From Arabidopsis thaliana (Eukaryota > Streptophyta > Magnoliopsida > Brassicales > Brassicaceae), in assembly GCF_000001735.4 (NCBI RefSeq), contig NC_003071.7, positions 11,649,151 through 11,713,150 of the forward strand: 64,000 nucleotides of DNA, read 5' to 3'. Below are positions 10,429-21,350 of the stretch, one piece after another. The notes below the pieces were generated by a model. That model did no database searches. It saw nothing but the letters and a program-made list of their open reading frames with translations, and was not told where the DNA came from. Position 1 is the first letter of the stretch. Each line of letters starts with the position of its first letter. Both the position numbers and the translations under genes were made by a program.

Positions 10429-13258
10429 ATGGAAAAAGTGAGAGAGATTGTGAGAGAAGGGAGAAGAGTGGCAAAAGAAGACCCGAGGAGAGTAGTTCAC
10501 TCGTTCAAAGTGGGTCTGGTTCTTGCCTTAGTCTCTTCCTTCTACTATTACCAACCTCTCTACGACAGCTTCGGTGTTAATGCAATGTGGGCTGTTATGA
10601 CGGTTGTTGTCGTCTTCGAGTTCTCTGTTGGTCCGTCTTCGTATATATTTTAAGCATTTTATTATTATTTAGAATTTATCCTTCATGATCCTCGACATCG
10701 GTCAAACCAAATTTAGGTTCTGGATAATTACTAGGTCTTGCATGCATGCCATGCAATGCAATACGTACATTTTCAAAGAAACGAAGTTTGAATACCAACA
10801 TGATCACTTGTTGTAGTTAAAGATTTTATTTTATGTTTTGTTAATAATTGTTATAATAAAATTGGATGGTGTGTGTGCGTGACTACGGGTATATATATGT
10901 AGGGGCCACGCTTGGTAAAGGACTTAACAGAGTGGCGGCAACACTATTTGCGGGGGGACTTGGAATCGGAGCTCATCACCTGGCCAGCATGTCTGGTCCG
11001 ACAGGAGAACCCATTCTTCTCGCAGTCTTTGTCTTTGTACAAGGTAAATTATATTTATATACCAATTAAGTTTTGCATGTATAGGGACTAAGACATGATT
11101 CTTTGTTTGCATTCACATTTGTTTTGCGTTTACATATTACAATATAACATGTTATATATGTAAAAGTTACCCTTTCAAAGCCTAAATTGTTTAATCACTA
11201 GCTAGTATAAGATTGACTCTCTTTTTTTGTTGTTTTTTTAGCTGCGTTGTCGACGTTTGTGAGGTTCTTCCCGCGGGTGAAGGCTAGATACGATTACAGT
11301 CTGCTGATATTCATACTCACCTTTGCGTTGATATCAGTGTCGGGGTTCAGAGAAGAGCAGGTTGTAAAGCTGACCCATAAGAGAATTTCCACAGTGATCA
11401 TAGGAGGACTAAGTTGCGTCATTATCTCCATCTTTGTCTGCCCTGTTTGGGCCGGCCAAGATCTTCATTCACTCATAGCCTCTAACTTTGAGAAACTCTC
11501 ATTTTTCTTGTTAGGTAACTCCTTTCATTATGTTTCTTCTGATTTGAACAGTATAACTCTTTTAAGGTTAGATTGGAACTCGTAGCAGGAGTTTTGCCAC
11601 TTGGTCACGTGGGAAAAGTTTCAAGTTTTCATACACACTTTCATATATTTGTGTGGTGACTAATAATGGATATTTTAGAGAATGATCTTGATCAAAAAAT
11701 AATATGTTAGAGAAATTTGTTTTCTTGTTAAACTCTCTATTTATAAGAAATAAAATTTTATTCGAATCGGATGAACATTAAAGTCTTCATGCTAAAATTG
11801 CATGTTACAATATTTTAGTTTTCTAAAAATAATATCATGACAAAACAATTTGATTGAACCACTTGATTAGAAATATTGTATTTTTTTTGTCAACCACATA
11901 CTAAAATTAAAAAATAAACTCTCTGACTGGATGTCATTTTTAGAAATAAAAACTTTACAAAGTTAACATCAATGCAACGAATATGATCTCTTAAATGAAC
12001 GGGTTAAACAAATTTTTTTAGAAAGTTGGTACATATATAAGGTCCTTAGTCGTGTATTTTGTTTTTTTATTATAAAGAAAGATTAAAAGTTGGAGATTGG
12101 CAGATTTTGGGGACAAGTATTGTGAAGTGGTAGAAAATGATGGCGCCAAAGAGGTTGACAAACGAAAAAAGGATTTTGACAACTATAAAAGTGTTCTCAA
12201 CTCAAAAAGCAATGAAGAATCTTTGGTTAGTGGTGAACTCTGAATTCTTTCCCTTCTTGCTTTATTTCACCACTAAATCTCTCATTTCATTATGTTTTTG
12301 TCGTTTTCTTATATAGGCTAATTTTGCAAAATGGGAACCTGGTCACGGCCAATTCAGATTCCGGCATCCTTGGAAACAATACCTAGCTGTCGGTGAATTA
12401 ATCCGACAATGTGCTTACCGAATTCATGCCCTGAATTCATATCTTAATGCAGATAATCAGGTCTTGCTTCCCTAAACTGAATTAAGAATATTTTTCTTCA
12501 TAAATCTTTTAAGAAATGAAGAGTTCAATCAAGTTAAATAAATGTTTCCTCTATACCCTGTTAAAAGGGTTGGTTTTATTACATACTTTCGTTTAGCGTT
12601 TAGATTTCCTCTAAACTTCTTATCTATTTTTTGTATCACTTATTTATCGCTTTATTTGATTCCACACATATTTATCCCTTTGTTTATGAATCTTTAGGTT
12701 TCAGTTGATATTAAAAAGAAACTAGGAGAACCATTGAGAAGAATGAGTTTGGAGTCCGGCAAAGCGATGAAAGAAATGTCAATTTCGTTAAAGAAAATGA
12801 CTAAACCATCTTCTTCTGATCTTCATGTCCAAAACGCAAAATCTGCCTGTAAATCACTCACCAACTTACTTAATTCAGGCATCTTGAAAGAAGTTGAGCC
12901 TCTAGAATTGGTCTCCCTTCTGACCGCGATCTCCTTGCTCATCGATATTATAAACCTAACAGAGAAAATCTTGGAATCCCTACATGAACTAGCAACCGCT
13001 GCAAAATTTAAGAACAAGATTGAACATCCTTTGTTTTCCGAGAAACCAAAAGCCAAAAGCTTTGTTAGTGTCCGATCGATCAAATGTCATGATGATCATG
13101 TGGTCATAATTATTGAAGATGATGGTAATAATGATGACACATCAAAAAATGATAATGGCTCGAAGGAGGTTTCGATCCATGAGAAACATGAAGACGATGA
13201 TACGCATGTAGACGCAAGATGTGTTTCATGTGGTCACACAAGCGTTTGTGTGAAATAA
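10429..13258 (+). CDS. ALMT7: Aluminium-activated malate transporter family anion channel (At2g27240, ALMT7)
   Basis: Six exons: 10429-10630, 10903-11043, 11242-11514, 12104-12225, 12317-12460, 12698-13258; GT-AG borders, 480 aa. The N-terminal half (residues about 20-205) carries six hydrophobic segments, starting [20 protein letters not shown] and ending [17 protein letters not shown]. The cytosolic C-terminal half has the family WEP motif ([11 protein letters not shown]) and a long helical region, then an acidic, His/Asp-rich tail ending [13 protein letters not shown] proteins are plasma-membrane or tonoplast channels for malate and other anions, used in Al tolerance, stomatal movement or turgor control. 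The substrate of this member cannot be read from sequence. The locus number and name ALMT7 are from memory. Confidence 0.93.
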
Positions 13259-16035
13259 TGTATGTTTATTCACTCATAAAATAATGTATGTTTATTTTAT
13301 TTTTTTAATTATGAAATTTGTTGTTTTTGTAAAATATTGGATTCATTGAAGACTTAACATGGTTAAATAAAATATGCAGATTTTTTTTTTAATAAATAGA
13401 TTTGAAAAGACATTAATGGTAAATAGATACATATGTTAGTAAAATTATATATAACAATGAGTTATTATAAAAAAAATTGTTCACAGTGAAAAAATACAAA
13501 ACAAAGGGTACTTTAGTGTTTCACCAAAGTCCAAACAAACAGTTAAAAAAAGAGCGTTAGTTTTAGTGTTTTTAAGCTTTGTTTAGTGATTTTTCTGTCT
13601 TTTCATTTACATTTAATAATTCTCACAACTTTTTTCTTCTAAAAATGATAAACGTTACAACTATTCATCAAATATAACAAAAATTACAAAAAATTATCAA
13701 ATAAACTAAATGTTGGAATGATTTATATCAAATATATATACGAGAGGTTACCACTATTCATCATATTTTTCAACCACCTAAAGTGTTTGATATGTATTTG
13801 AGCATATATTTATATTTGTACCGTCTGATCCACTTTGTCTATCTCACTCGATCCACTTTTGCCATTTAGAAACTAATTAGACTTTAGTTTCGAATGGAGG
13901 AAACATATTTGGCGAAGCGGATCATGTAAAAACTAAATCTCAAGAATGTAAAATTTAAAATATTATATGTAGCTATGTAGGTATACAAATTACCAAACAT
14001 GAATTTGATTCTTAGTCATTCAGATACTGATTTTATATATTCGAATTACCTATATTTCATACACATATTTAGGCTTGGATATAAAAGAAGAAACCCAAAA
14101 ATCCGAGCGTTCATTTGGTTTCAGGTAGGTATATTACCCAAACGGATTATAAATTATTATTTTTTGGGTCTCAGATTAGTTAAGTTAGAATCTAAATTCC
14201 GAGAAGATACTCAAAAAAATCCAAAACCAAATATATACCCATAAAACCCGAAACACTATATATACAGTACATGATTATTTTGAGTTCTTTTTTGGGATTT
14301 GTTTTTCCTAGTACTTTGGATTTGAAACCTGAACTGAAAAATATTTTGGTCCCACGTTGGGTTTCACATAAATTTTGATAACAGGTCTGAACCCAAATAG
14401 GAATCGTACTGATCCAATAAGATATTCATTTGGTCCCCCAACCCAAAAACCCAAAACTCCTAATTAGTCGACGTAAACTAACCAGAAAATTCGAATGCCT
14501 AAGCCTATCCATATTATCTGATCAATTACTAACTACAATGGTAATCTAAATTAAATTAAAATAATATTCCCCCTCTGTTCCTTTTTGTTTGATTGTTTAG
14601 AAAAAAAATTTGTTTTTAAAAGATTAATTTTTTTAGTTTTCTATGTAATCTTTATTGGTTAGTATAGGTGAATGGTAATTTTTTAAAAAAATAGTTAATT
14701 ATCATTGGTTTAAAGTTATAGAAAACTGTAAAACATTAAAAATAATACATTTATAATCAATATTTAATATGTTTTCTTAATATGTGTGTTTTTTCTAAAC
14801 AATCAAACAAAAATGAACAGAGAGAGTAGTAATAACTACAATGTTGATTACTTTGGTATACATGTTTAATATTTTTAATTTCAATGTTAATGCTTAATAA
14901 TAAATATAAAATAACATTGTATATATCTTGGTCTTATGTTCTTATAGCATTGTTTTAGAATATATATAAACACACTTTATTTTCTTTAAAATAGCTGGTT
15001 TTCTACTTTCTAAATTAGTTTTCGTGAAAAAAAAATACGAAATATGTATTTGAAGATATATGTCATACGATTCCAAAGCAAGTTAGATATATCATATATT
15101 AGGTCAAAAAGTCTTGGGATGACATTGGAGGAACGAAAGAAATTATAAGAACATTTAATGGTTTTGATAACAATTTTATAATGTTCATCCATTTAGTAAG
15201 ATATATTTGAATTTGGCAAGAAAAAATACACTTAAAATTATACTTAGAATTAATGGATAAAGCCGTAAGCGTTATTTGAGGTGGGAAAAGTGGTGACGTG
15301 AGCGAAATCGCCAGTGTCACATCTCAAGTGTCAGTCTTTACTCTTTTTAAAACAAATATCGTATCATATAGATTTGGTATCATTAAGGATAATAATTAGC
15401 TCTAGGTTTGTTATTACGCCATCACCAATTTTTTTATATTATTAAAATATCTTTTCAAGTATGTGTGTCGTTTTGATACTCCTCCACCATTCAATTTGCA
15501 ACCTTCGATAGAAATAGTGACTACAAATGGTTGTCTTTGACACTGACACTGCCTGTCACTGCCCCAAAGTCGGTTTAATTTATCCTTCCCACCACATCAT
15601 CGAATCATCATCATCATTTTTATTATTGTATGTTTAATTGTGACTATCACATCCATTAATTATTTGCATTGACAATTGAAAACGTACTAATAAATTTTCC
15701 CAACGGTACATTGCTTTGGAGATATACTTGTGTCTTTATTTTGCATTTTATACGTAAAAACCATAAATTTTAACGTATTATATGGAAATAGAAACGTAAT
15801 GCTATAGACATCTTCGTTTTAAGAGGGTTTTCTTAGAAAATCATGAGATATAATAGTGCGTATCTTACATTCACTTCAGCAACAAACGTAATGCATATCT
15901 TACATTCACTTTCATGAAACTACAAGCTTACCAAACGAAACAGATTGCACACAAAAAAGACTCCCGAAATGGTAAAACCGATAAAGCAGAAAGTAATTTA
16001 CAATATGAAATAATTTAAAGCAACAAGAGATTAGG
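13259..16035. other. Intergenic region between ALMT and CLV3
   Basis: No gene supported. It contains a CCCAAA/CCCGAA-rich low-complexity tract (about 14055-14480), a MITE (14567-14826), and near 15850-15915 a short direct repeat of ATCTTACATTCACTT. The part nearest 16035 is CLV3 3' UTR and its downstream control region; published work places CLV3 enhancer activity in about 1.2 kb of 3' sequence. Confidence 0.5.
14567..14826. mobile_element. Stowaway-like (Tc1/mariner) MITE
   Basis: A 260-bp AT-rich segment has terminal inverted repeats of about 30 bp. The left end reads CCCCCTCTGTTCCTTTTTG, then TTTGATTGTTTAG. The right end, reverse-complemented, reads CTCTCTCTGTTCATTTTTG, then TTTGATTGTTTAG. 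It sits between TA dinucleotides, the expected target duplication. It has no coding capacity. Confidence 0.8.
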
Positions 16036-16594
16036 TCAAGGGAGCTGAAAGTTGTTTCTTGGCTGTCTTGGTGGGTTCACATGATGGTGCAACGGGTCAG
16101 GTCCCGAAGGAACAGTCCTTAACTCTTCATGTAGTCCTAAACCCTTCGTCTTTGCCTTCTCTGCTTCTCCATTTGCTCCAACCCATTCACTTTCCATTTT
16201 CATCATCATCATCTGCCAATTGAACAACATTTTACTATGTTTTGCACACCATAATAATATATACAAATATTTCTCGTGACAACTAAAGCAATGAAACAGT
16301 TGTTGAACTGGACCGGACATCTACATGAACATAACACATGAATATTGAGAGGCCTTAATGAGTACAAGTTGAAGATAACCTTGCGGTTGGAAAGTCCTTG
16401 AACGTGAGCATGAGCTTGAGTGAGATCTGGTGAAATAGTAAATAACAAAAAAAAGTTATGTTGAGACTTATAAGAATCCATTTACATGAGTTATAGACAT
16501 ATAGAGGAGTGAAAGAGAGAGTGAGACCAGAAGCATCATGAAGGAACAAGAAGCAGAAGAGTAGTAGTAGTAGCAGAAAACTCTTCGAATCCAT
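16036..16594 (-). CDS. CLV3: CLAVATA3 stem-cell signalling peptide (At2g27250)
   Basis: Three exons on the minus strand: 16594-16528, 16426-16380, 16212-16036; GT-AG introns and 96 aa, exactly the known CLV3 precursor. It starts with a Leu/Phe-rich signal peptide (MDSKSFLLLLLLFCFLFL, cleaved near residue 18-21). A run of Met residues opens exon 3, and the conserved CLE motif RTVPSGPDPLHH (residues 70-81) is processed to the 12-13-residue arabinosylated peptide. The peptide is secreted by shoot stem cells and perceived by CLV1, CLV2/CRN and BAM receptors, limiting WUSCHEL expression; WUS in turn binds CLV3 DNA. The gene stands alone, with 2.8 kb of non-coding DNA downstream and 4 kb upstream, in keeping with extensive cis control. 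Confidence 0.99.
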
Positions 16595-16687
16595 TTTTAG
16601 AGAGAAAGTGACTGAGTGAGAGAGATAAAGAGAGAAATATAGAAACTGTTCTTTACTTTGGTAATGAAATGAGAAGGGGACAGTCCA

Positions 16688-16694
16688 ATTTATA
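16688..16694 (-). promoter_or_regulatory. TATA box of CLV3
   Basis: On the minus strand TATAAAT lies 94 bases upstream of the CLV3 ATG, followed by a GAGA/CTCT-rich leader; this is the only good TATA in the proximal promoter. Confidence 0.7.
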
Positions 16695-17539
16695 GCGTAA
16701 GCCTACAAGGGCGAGAAATGGGATCTCCTATTTTTTAATTTTATTTGTCCTAAACGTGTATCATAGTTATTAACTATTCAAATATTTTGGTTGGTTTATA
16801 TATTATGTGTAGTAAGTATATATAGTGGGCATAGAAAAGGTATATGGTACATATATCTAGATCTTATACGAACTTGTTCATGATTTAGCTATAAATAAAT
16901 TAAATATCTAACATTTACTTACAATTGTGTATTTTTCACTTACTTGCAGTTTTTGTTTCCTTTAACTTATTTAAATTAGCCACTGGAATCAATATTCAAA
17001 GTTGTATAAAACGGCAGGGGTATAATTAGACTCAAAGTTCTGGTTCAGTTATAATTAATTCCTAAGTCTAACATGCTGTGGAGGTTCACAACTAATACAT
17101 ATGAAAAATACCGTACACATTGACTAGGTATACCATATATAGGTTACTATAATACAACAGTATGTATACGGCACCGGCACATACTCTAATATATCAATGG
17201 TGTTTCTATATTACTACCCATATTTAAAATTCCATTTAAATACATATATAGTTTAGACTTCTTTTTAATAAATATAATTTCATGTATTTAGATTTCTTCT
17301 AAGAAATGTGTGAAATAATATTAAACATATAATATTTGTGTATTTAGAAAAAAAAATGTAACCAACAAGAAATTAAACTAAGCTTGTGTCACAATAATAA
17401 ATAGCATCTAAATATGAGAAGGTAAAAAAAACAAAAACAATATGGATTAAATTGTTTCCAGATTTGTAGAAAAAGAAAAGAGATTCTGATTTGAAAACTT
17501 TTAAAGTAAAGTATTACAGTTGCTCTTATAAATTATATT

Positions 17540-17690
17540 GTTTAATCTGGAAACAGTTATATGCTTAAATTATATTGAACAATATGGATGATACCTTAAT
17601 CGGATAATATTATTGAGAGTATCAAATCAATGGCAAATCTATTTGCTAGCAGAAAAAACATAAATTGAATGGATTATATGAGCCTTGCCG
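17540..17690 (-). promoter_or_regulatory. Candidate WUSCHEL-responsive enhancer of CLV3 (TAAT cluster)
   Basis: The stretch about 950-1100 bp upstream of the CLV3 ATG holds at least five TAAT/ATTA homeodomain cores, at 17543-17546, 17597-17600, 17605-17608, 17609-17612 and 17673-17676. Published dissection of CLV3 placed a cluster of WUS-binding TAAT elements at about -950 to -1080, which matches this position. The cores are seen directly; the match to the mapped module is from memory. In AT-rich DNA single TAAT cores mean little. Confidence 0.55.
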
Positions 17691-20039
17691 GCGCCGTATC
17701 GAGGGTACCATCGGCTGATGTCATGAGGCAGAGAGAATGATACCTGGAGTACACTTCTGACACGTGCCCATCCGATGGCATCAGATCACAGCCGTCCGAT
17801 CATACGATATTATATCTCAATTATCTATTCTTTTAAGTTTTAACAGTTTTCAGATTCCGTTTTGCTTCGTTACTCTTTTGGGCCAATAAGGTGCCACTAC
17901 TTTTTAACTAAATTTTATTTTTTTGCTAACAACTAATTTACTGATTTACCACCAATTATAATAATACCATGGACATAAGTTTTTACTTTTTTTTTGGTAG
18001 TACAAAAATGATATTCTTATGTGTTAATGTACTTAGAAAATGTATCTAGTTTTGTTTTTATTATGGATAATCCGGAATTCGATTAATTTTATGGATATGA
18101 ATATCAAGAACAATTTTAAAGACATTCGGACCAAAAAGATTGAATTCAACACCACCATACTGCTAAAGATCTGCATCAACTCCAAGTCCACGAATTTATT
18201 AGGTCTTTTTTTGGCCAACAATTTATTAGATCAGAAGACAATCAAAATTATTGTAAACTTACTGGTAAGTATTATATTAAATTATTACTCATGTCTATTT
18301 TTCGTTGGCCAACAATATATTTATTGATGTCGTCGAATCGTTACCGATACAGTGATGTCAAAGAAAGATGAAACAGCCTGGAAAATGCAATGAGAGGGAA
18401 GAGAGTAGTAACCAGAAAAGACGAGTGTAACGTTAAGCGACAAGAGACTGATTGATGAATTCATAAAGGTCAATTCTAAGTTTTAAATATTATTACGTTC
18501 ATTGGTTATATGTCTAATTAACCTACTTGAGTTGAGAGCTGCACACAAAAAGTGTAAACTATGTAAAAAAGGAGGTAAGATTCTGCAGCATATAATATAT
18601 ATCAACTAGTTTGTTAATTATATAAACCAATAAGAAAAAAGTTGCAATCCAAAATCCAAATCTTTTGACTTCTTTCTACTGCCATATCGATCAGGTTTCT
18701 TTATTTAATTCTTCCATGTGATTAATATAGCTTATGATTTTAGGCCTTCATTATACCGGAACCGAAAATATGCAATTTAGTTGGAAAGAAAGATTTAAAT
18801 TTACAATAGTAGATATTTTTGTCGTTAACTGTTAAACTGTTAGAGTCTTAATACATTTCATAATATCATCGTAATTTATGCGAGTGTAATAGTAAATGAA
18901 TTTTATAGAGTTGGAACCAAAAAAATCTTATTGATCAACAAATACAAAAAAAAATCGTAGAATTCTTTGAAATTTAAGGACAAGTTTCACGTCAATAATG
19001 AGCACCATTACTTGCACACTTTCATTTCTCCCACATGTACATGCACATCTAAGAGTTTTGTTATTAGAAACTTTAAAACTGAAGCACCTAACATATGAGT
19101 GTGTTCGAAAAAACTGGCATCAATAGTTTTGATATTTGGAGGAGAATATAGAGTGTTAATGTAGTTTGTGGATGAAAAAAGTAAATAAAAGAAAAAGATA
19201 TACCAATGAAGGATTATCATAATTGTATGGTAAACGAACCCTAGCTAGAGTTGAAGCTTATGTATTACCGAGCGAGAATTTAGTATCTCACATCTTCATG
19301 AACTTTTATCAATGCATAGCCAAATGCAATGAGCTAACAAACATATGATGGAGCAAGCGTCACAATTCAAAGCAAAAATTTAATCATTTTTTCGAGCTAT
19401 TTTTTTTGTTCTTATAAATAAGCCATTTGACTTTCTTCTCAAACTAATCTACTTAAATATTTTATTTGAAATCTAAAATTTGTATGATAGTATAAGATTT
19501 TAGCTGAGTTTATTTTCCTTACTTCTCCTTATGAGAAGTTTAATCGCCACCCTCACCATAGATCAACTTCATGTGGCATCCTAAAAAGAGCAAGCATATA
19601 TTAGAAAAATTAAGCTAAAAAAGCAATTTAAAACTTTGAAAATCTACGGTTGGATTAAGCACGCACTAGTGTGGAATTGCAGCATTAGGGTGCATTAGGG
19701 TGATGCTTTGATAACCATCTTCAAAGTAGCAGTGTGCCTTCACTAGATTCGCGTGGTCAGTATAGTGAGCCCACATACTATTCAATTAATCTTTTGGTGA
19801 CAATCGATTCAATTTCTGAAGAAACTAAAATTTACTCTAAAGACCAAAAACAAAAAAACGAAAACCATTTTAAAAACTACAAACATTCAAGGTCTTCAAT
19901 TTTTAGTTCTCTTATAATTTAGTGAATCTACTTTTTTTTGGGTTGGTTCTAATAGCAACATCTAAAACTAAAATCTCAAATCCAAAAACTAAATTAAAAA
20001 ACAACATACATTCATGTAGCCTTACCGCCTTAATAAGCT

Positions 20040-20440
20040 ATGAATGGGCGTTCGGGTATTCGATTCGGTTCCAGTTCGGTTCTAGTTTGGTTCCGATTCT
20101 TTCGGTTCTCGAGTTTAGGAGCTTTGTAGGAACCAAAACAATTTTGCTATGTTCGGTTCCGGTTTTAAAGTTTAGAATCCATTAGGATATTTTATTTCGG
20201 ATATTTTCGAATATTTTTCGGATATTTTAATATTTTAATATTATTTTTAAGAGTATATTTTGGATTTTTTCGGATACCTGAAATATTTTGGTTCGGTTTA
20301 GTTCGATTCTAATTATTATAATTCTACAATTTAGATCCATTCGAGTATTTTACTATTTTGGTTCGGATTCGAGTTCGGTTCTTTTTACTTTGGTTCCAAT
20401 TCGATTCTTTCGGTTCGATTTATTATGTCCACGCCTAGAA
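20040..20440. repeat. GGTTCGG/CGGATA low-complexity tract
   Basis: Many degenerate repeats of TTCGGTTC, GGTTCGGTT and TTTCGGATATTT fill 400 bp and stop about 180 bp before the next start codon. Similar tracts are dispersed in Brassicaceae intergenic DNA; origin unclear. Confidence 0.75.
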
Positions 20441-20618
20441 TATCTTGATAATAATACCATTTACACAAACCGCGTTAAGAAAGAAAAACACGCGTAAGAA
20501 ATTTACATTTCCTTTTAAATTAAATTGCGTTAATTTCTCACTTCCCTTTACTTCTTCTTCTTCACCATCACAAACATCTTCGTCTCTTGAAGATTCCAAA
20601 AAAAACAAATCAAAAGCT

Positions 20619-21350
20619 ATGCAAGATCCATCACGACCCGCTACAGGTTACCCATACCCATACCCATACCCGAATCCACAACAACAACAACCACCCACCA
20701 ACGGGTACCCAAACCCCGCCGCCGGAACCGCTTACCCCTACCAAAACCACAACCCATACTACGCGCCACAACCAAACCCACGCGCCGTCATAATCCGCCG
20801 TCTCTTCATCGTCTTCACAACATTCCTCCTACTCCTAGGTCTAATCCTCTTCATCTTCTTCCTAATCGTTCGTCCTCAACTACCAGACGTTAACCTAAAC
20901 TCACTCTCCGTCTCCAATTTCAATGTCTCCAACAATCAAGTCTCTGGTAAATGGGATCTTCAACTCCAATTTCGAAACCCTAATTCAAAGATGTCACTTC
21001 ACTACGAGACTGCTCTTTGCGCTATGTATTACAATCGTGTCTCTCTATCCGAGACTAGGTTACAACCGTTTGATCAAGGGAAGAAAGATCAAACGGTGGT
21101 TAATGCGACTCTCTCTGTTTCTGGTACTTATGTTGATGGACGTTTGGTTGATTCTATTGGTAAAGAGAGAAGTGTTAAAGGAAATGTTGAGTTTGATTTG
21201 AGGATGATTTCTTATGTTACGTTTCGATACGGTGCGTTTCGGAGGAGGAGATATGTTACTGTGTATTGTGATGATGTTGCTGTTGGTGTTCCGGTGAGTA
21301 GTGGTGAAGGGAAGATGGTTGGTTCGTCTAAGAGATGCAAAACTTATTGA
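20619..21350 (+). CDS. LEA-2/NHL-type membrane glycoprotein (At2g27260)
   Basis: Intronless, 243 aa from the ATG at 20619 (MQDPSRPATG). The frame is open upstream to 20445, but that part is AT-rich leader without family similarity. The N-terminus is cytosolic, Pro/Tyr-rich, with PYPYPYP units encoded by repeated CCATAC. A single membrane segment follows (about residues 58-84, LFIVFTTFLLLLGLILFIFF), then an extracellular LEA-2 (LEA14-like) domain of about 150 residues with N-glycosylation sites such as NFNVSN and NATLS. Family members resemble NDR1/HIN1-like proteins, tied to plasma-membrane or cell-wall contact and defence. The specific role is unknown. The locus number is from memory. Confidence 0.88.
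   Translation: MQDPSRPATGYPYPYPYPNPQQQQPPTNGYPNPAAGTAYPYQNHNPYYAPQPNPRAVIIRRLFIVFTTFLLLLGLILFIFFLIVRPQLPDVNLNSLSVSNFNVSNNQVSGKWDLQLQFRNPNSKMSLHYETALCAMYYNRVSLSETRLQPFDQGKKDQTVVNATLSVSGTYVDGRLVDSIGKERSVKGNVEFDLRMISYVTFRYGAFRRRRYVTVYCDDVAVGVPVSSGEGKMVGSSKRCKTY

Larger units (their letters stand above)
16595..20618. other. Intergenic region upstream of CLV3 and of At2g27260
   Basis: No coding sequence supported. The first 1.1 kb is the CLV3 promoter and enhancer. A GC-rich island lies at about 17685-17810 and a smaller one at about 18345-18460. From 18500 to 20030 I see only AT-rich sequence; from 20040 a GGTTCGG-type low-complexity repeat runs up to the next promoter. Confidence 0.5.

Noticed and set aside
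18033-18327. Overlapping frames on both strands
   Set aside because: AT-rich sequence with few stops; translations are low-complexity Ile/Asn/Lys/Phe and have no homologue that I know.
20445-20618. N-terminal extension of At2g27260 upstream of 20619
   Set aside because: The frame is open, but the extra 58 residues are encoded by AT/CT-rich leader, and the membrane-protein layout of the family fits the start at 20619.
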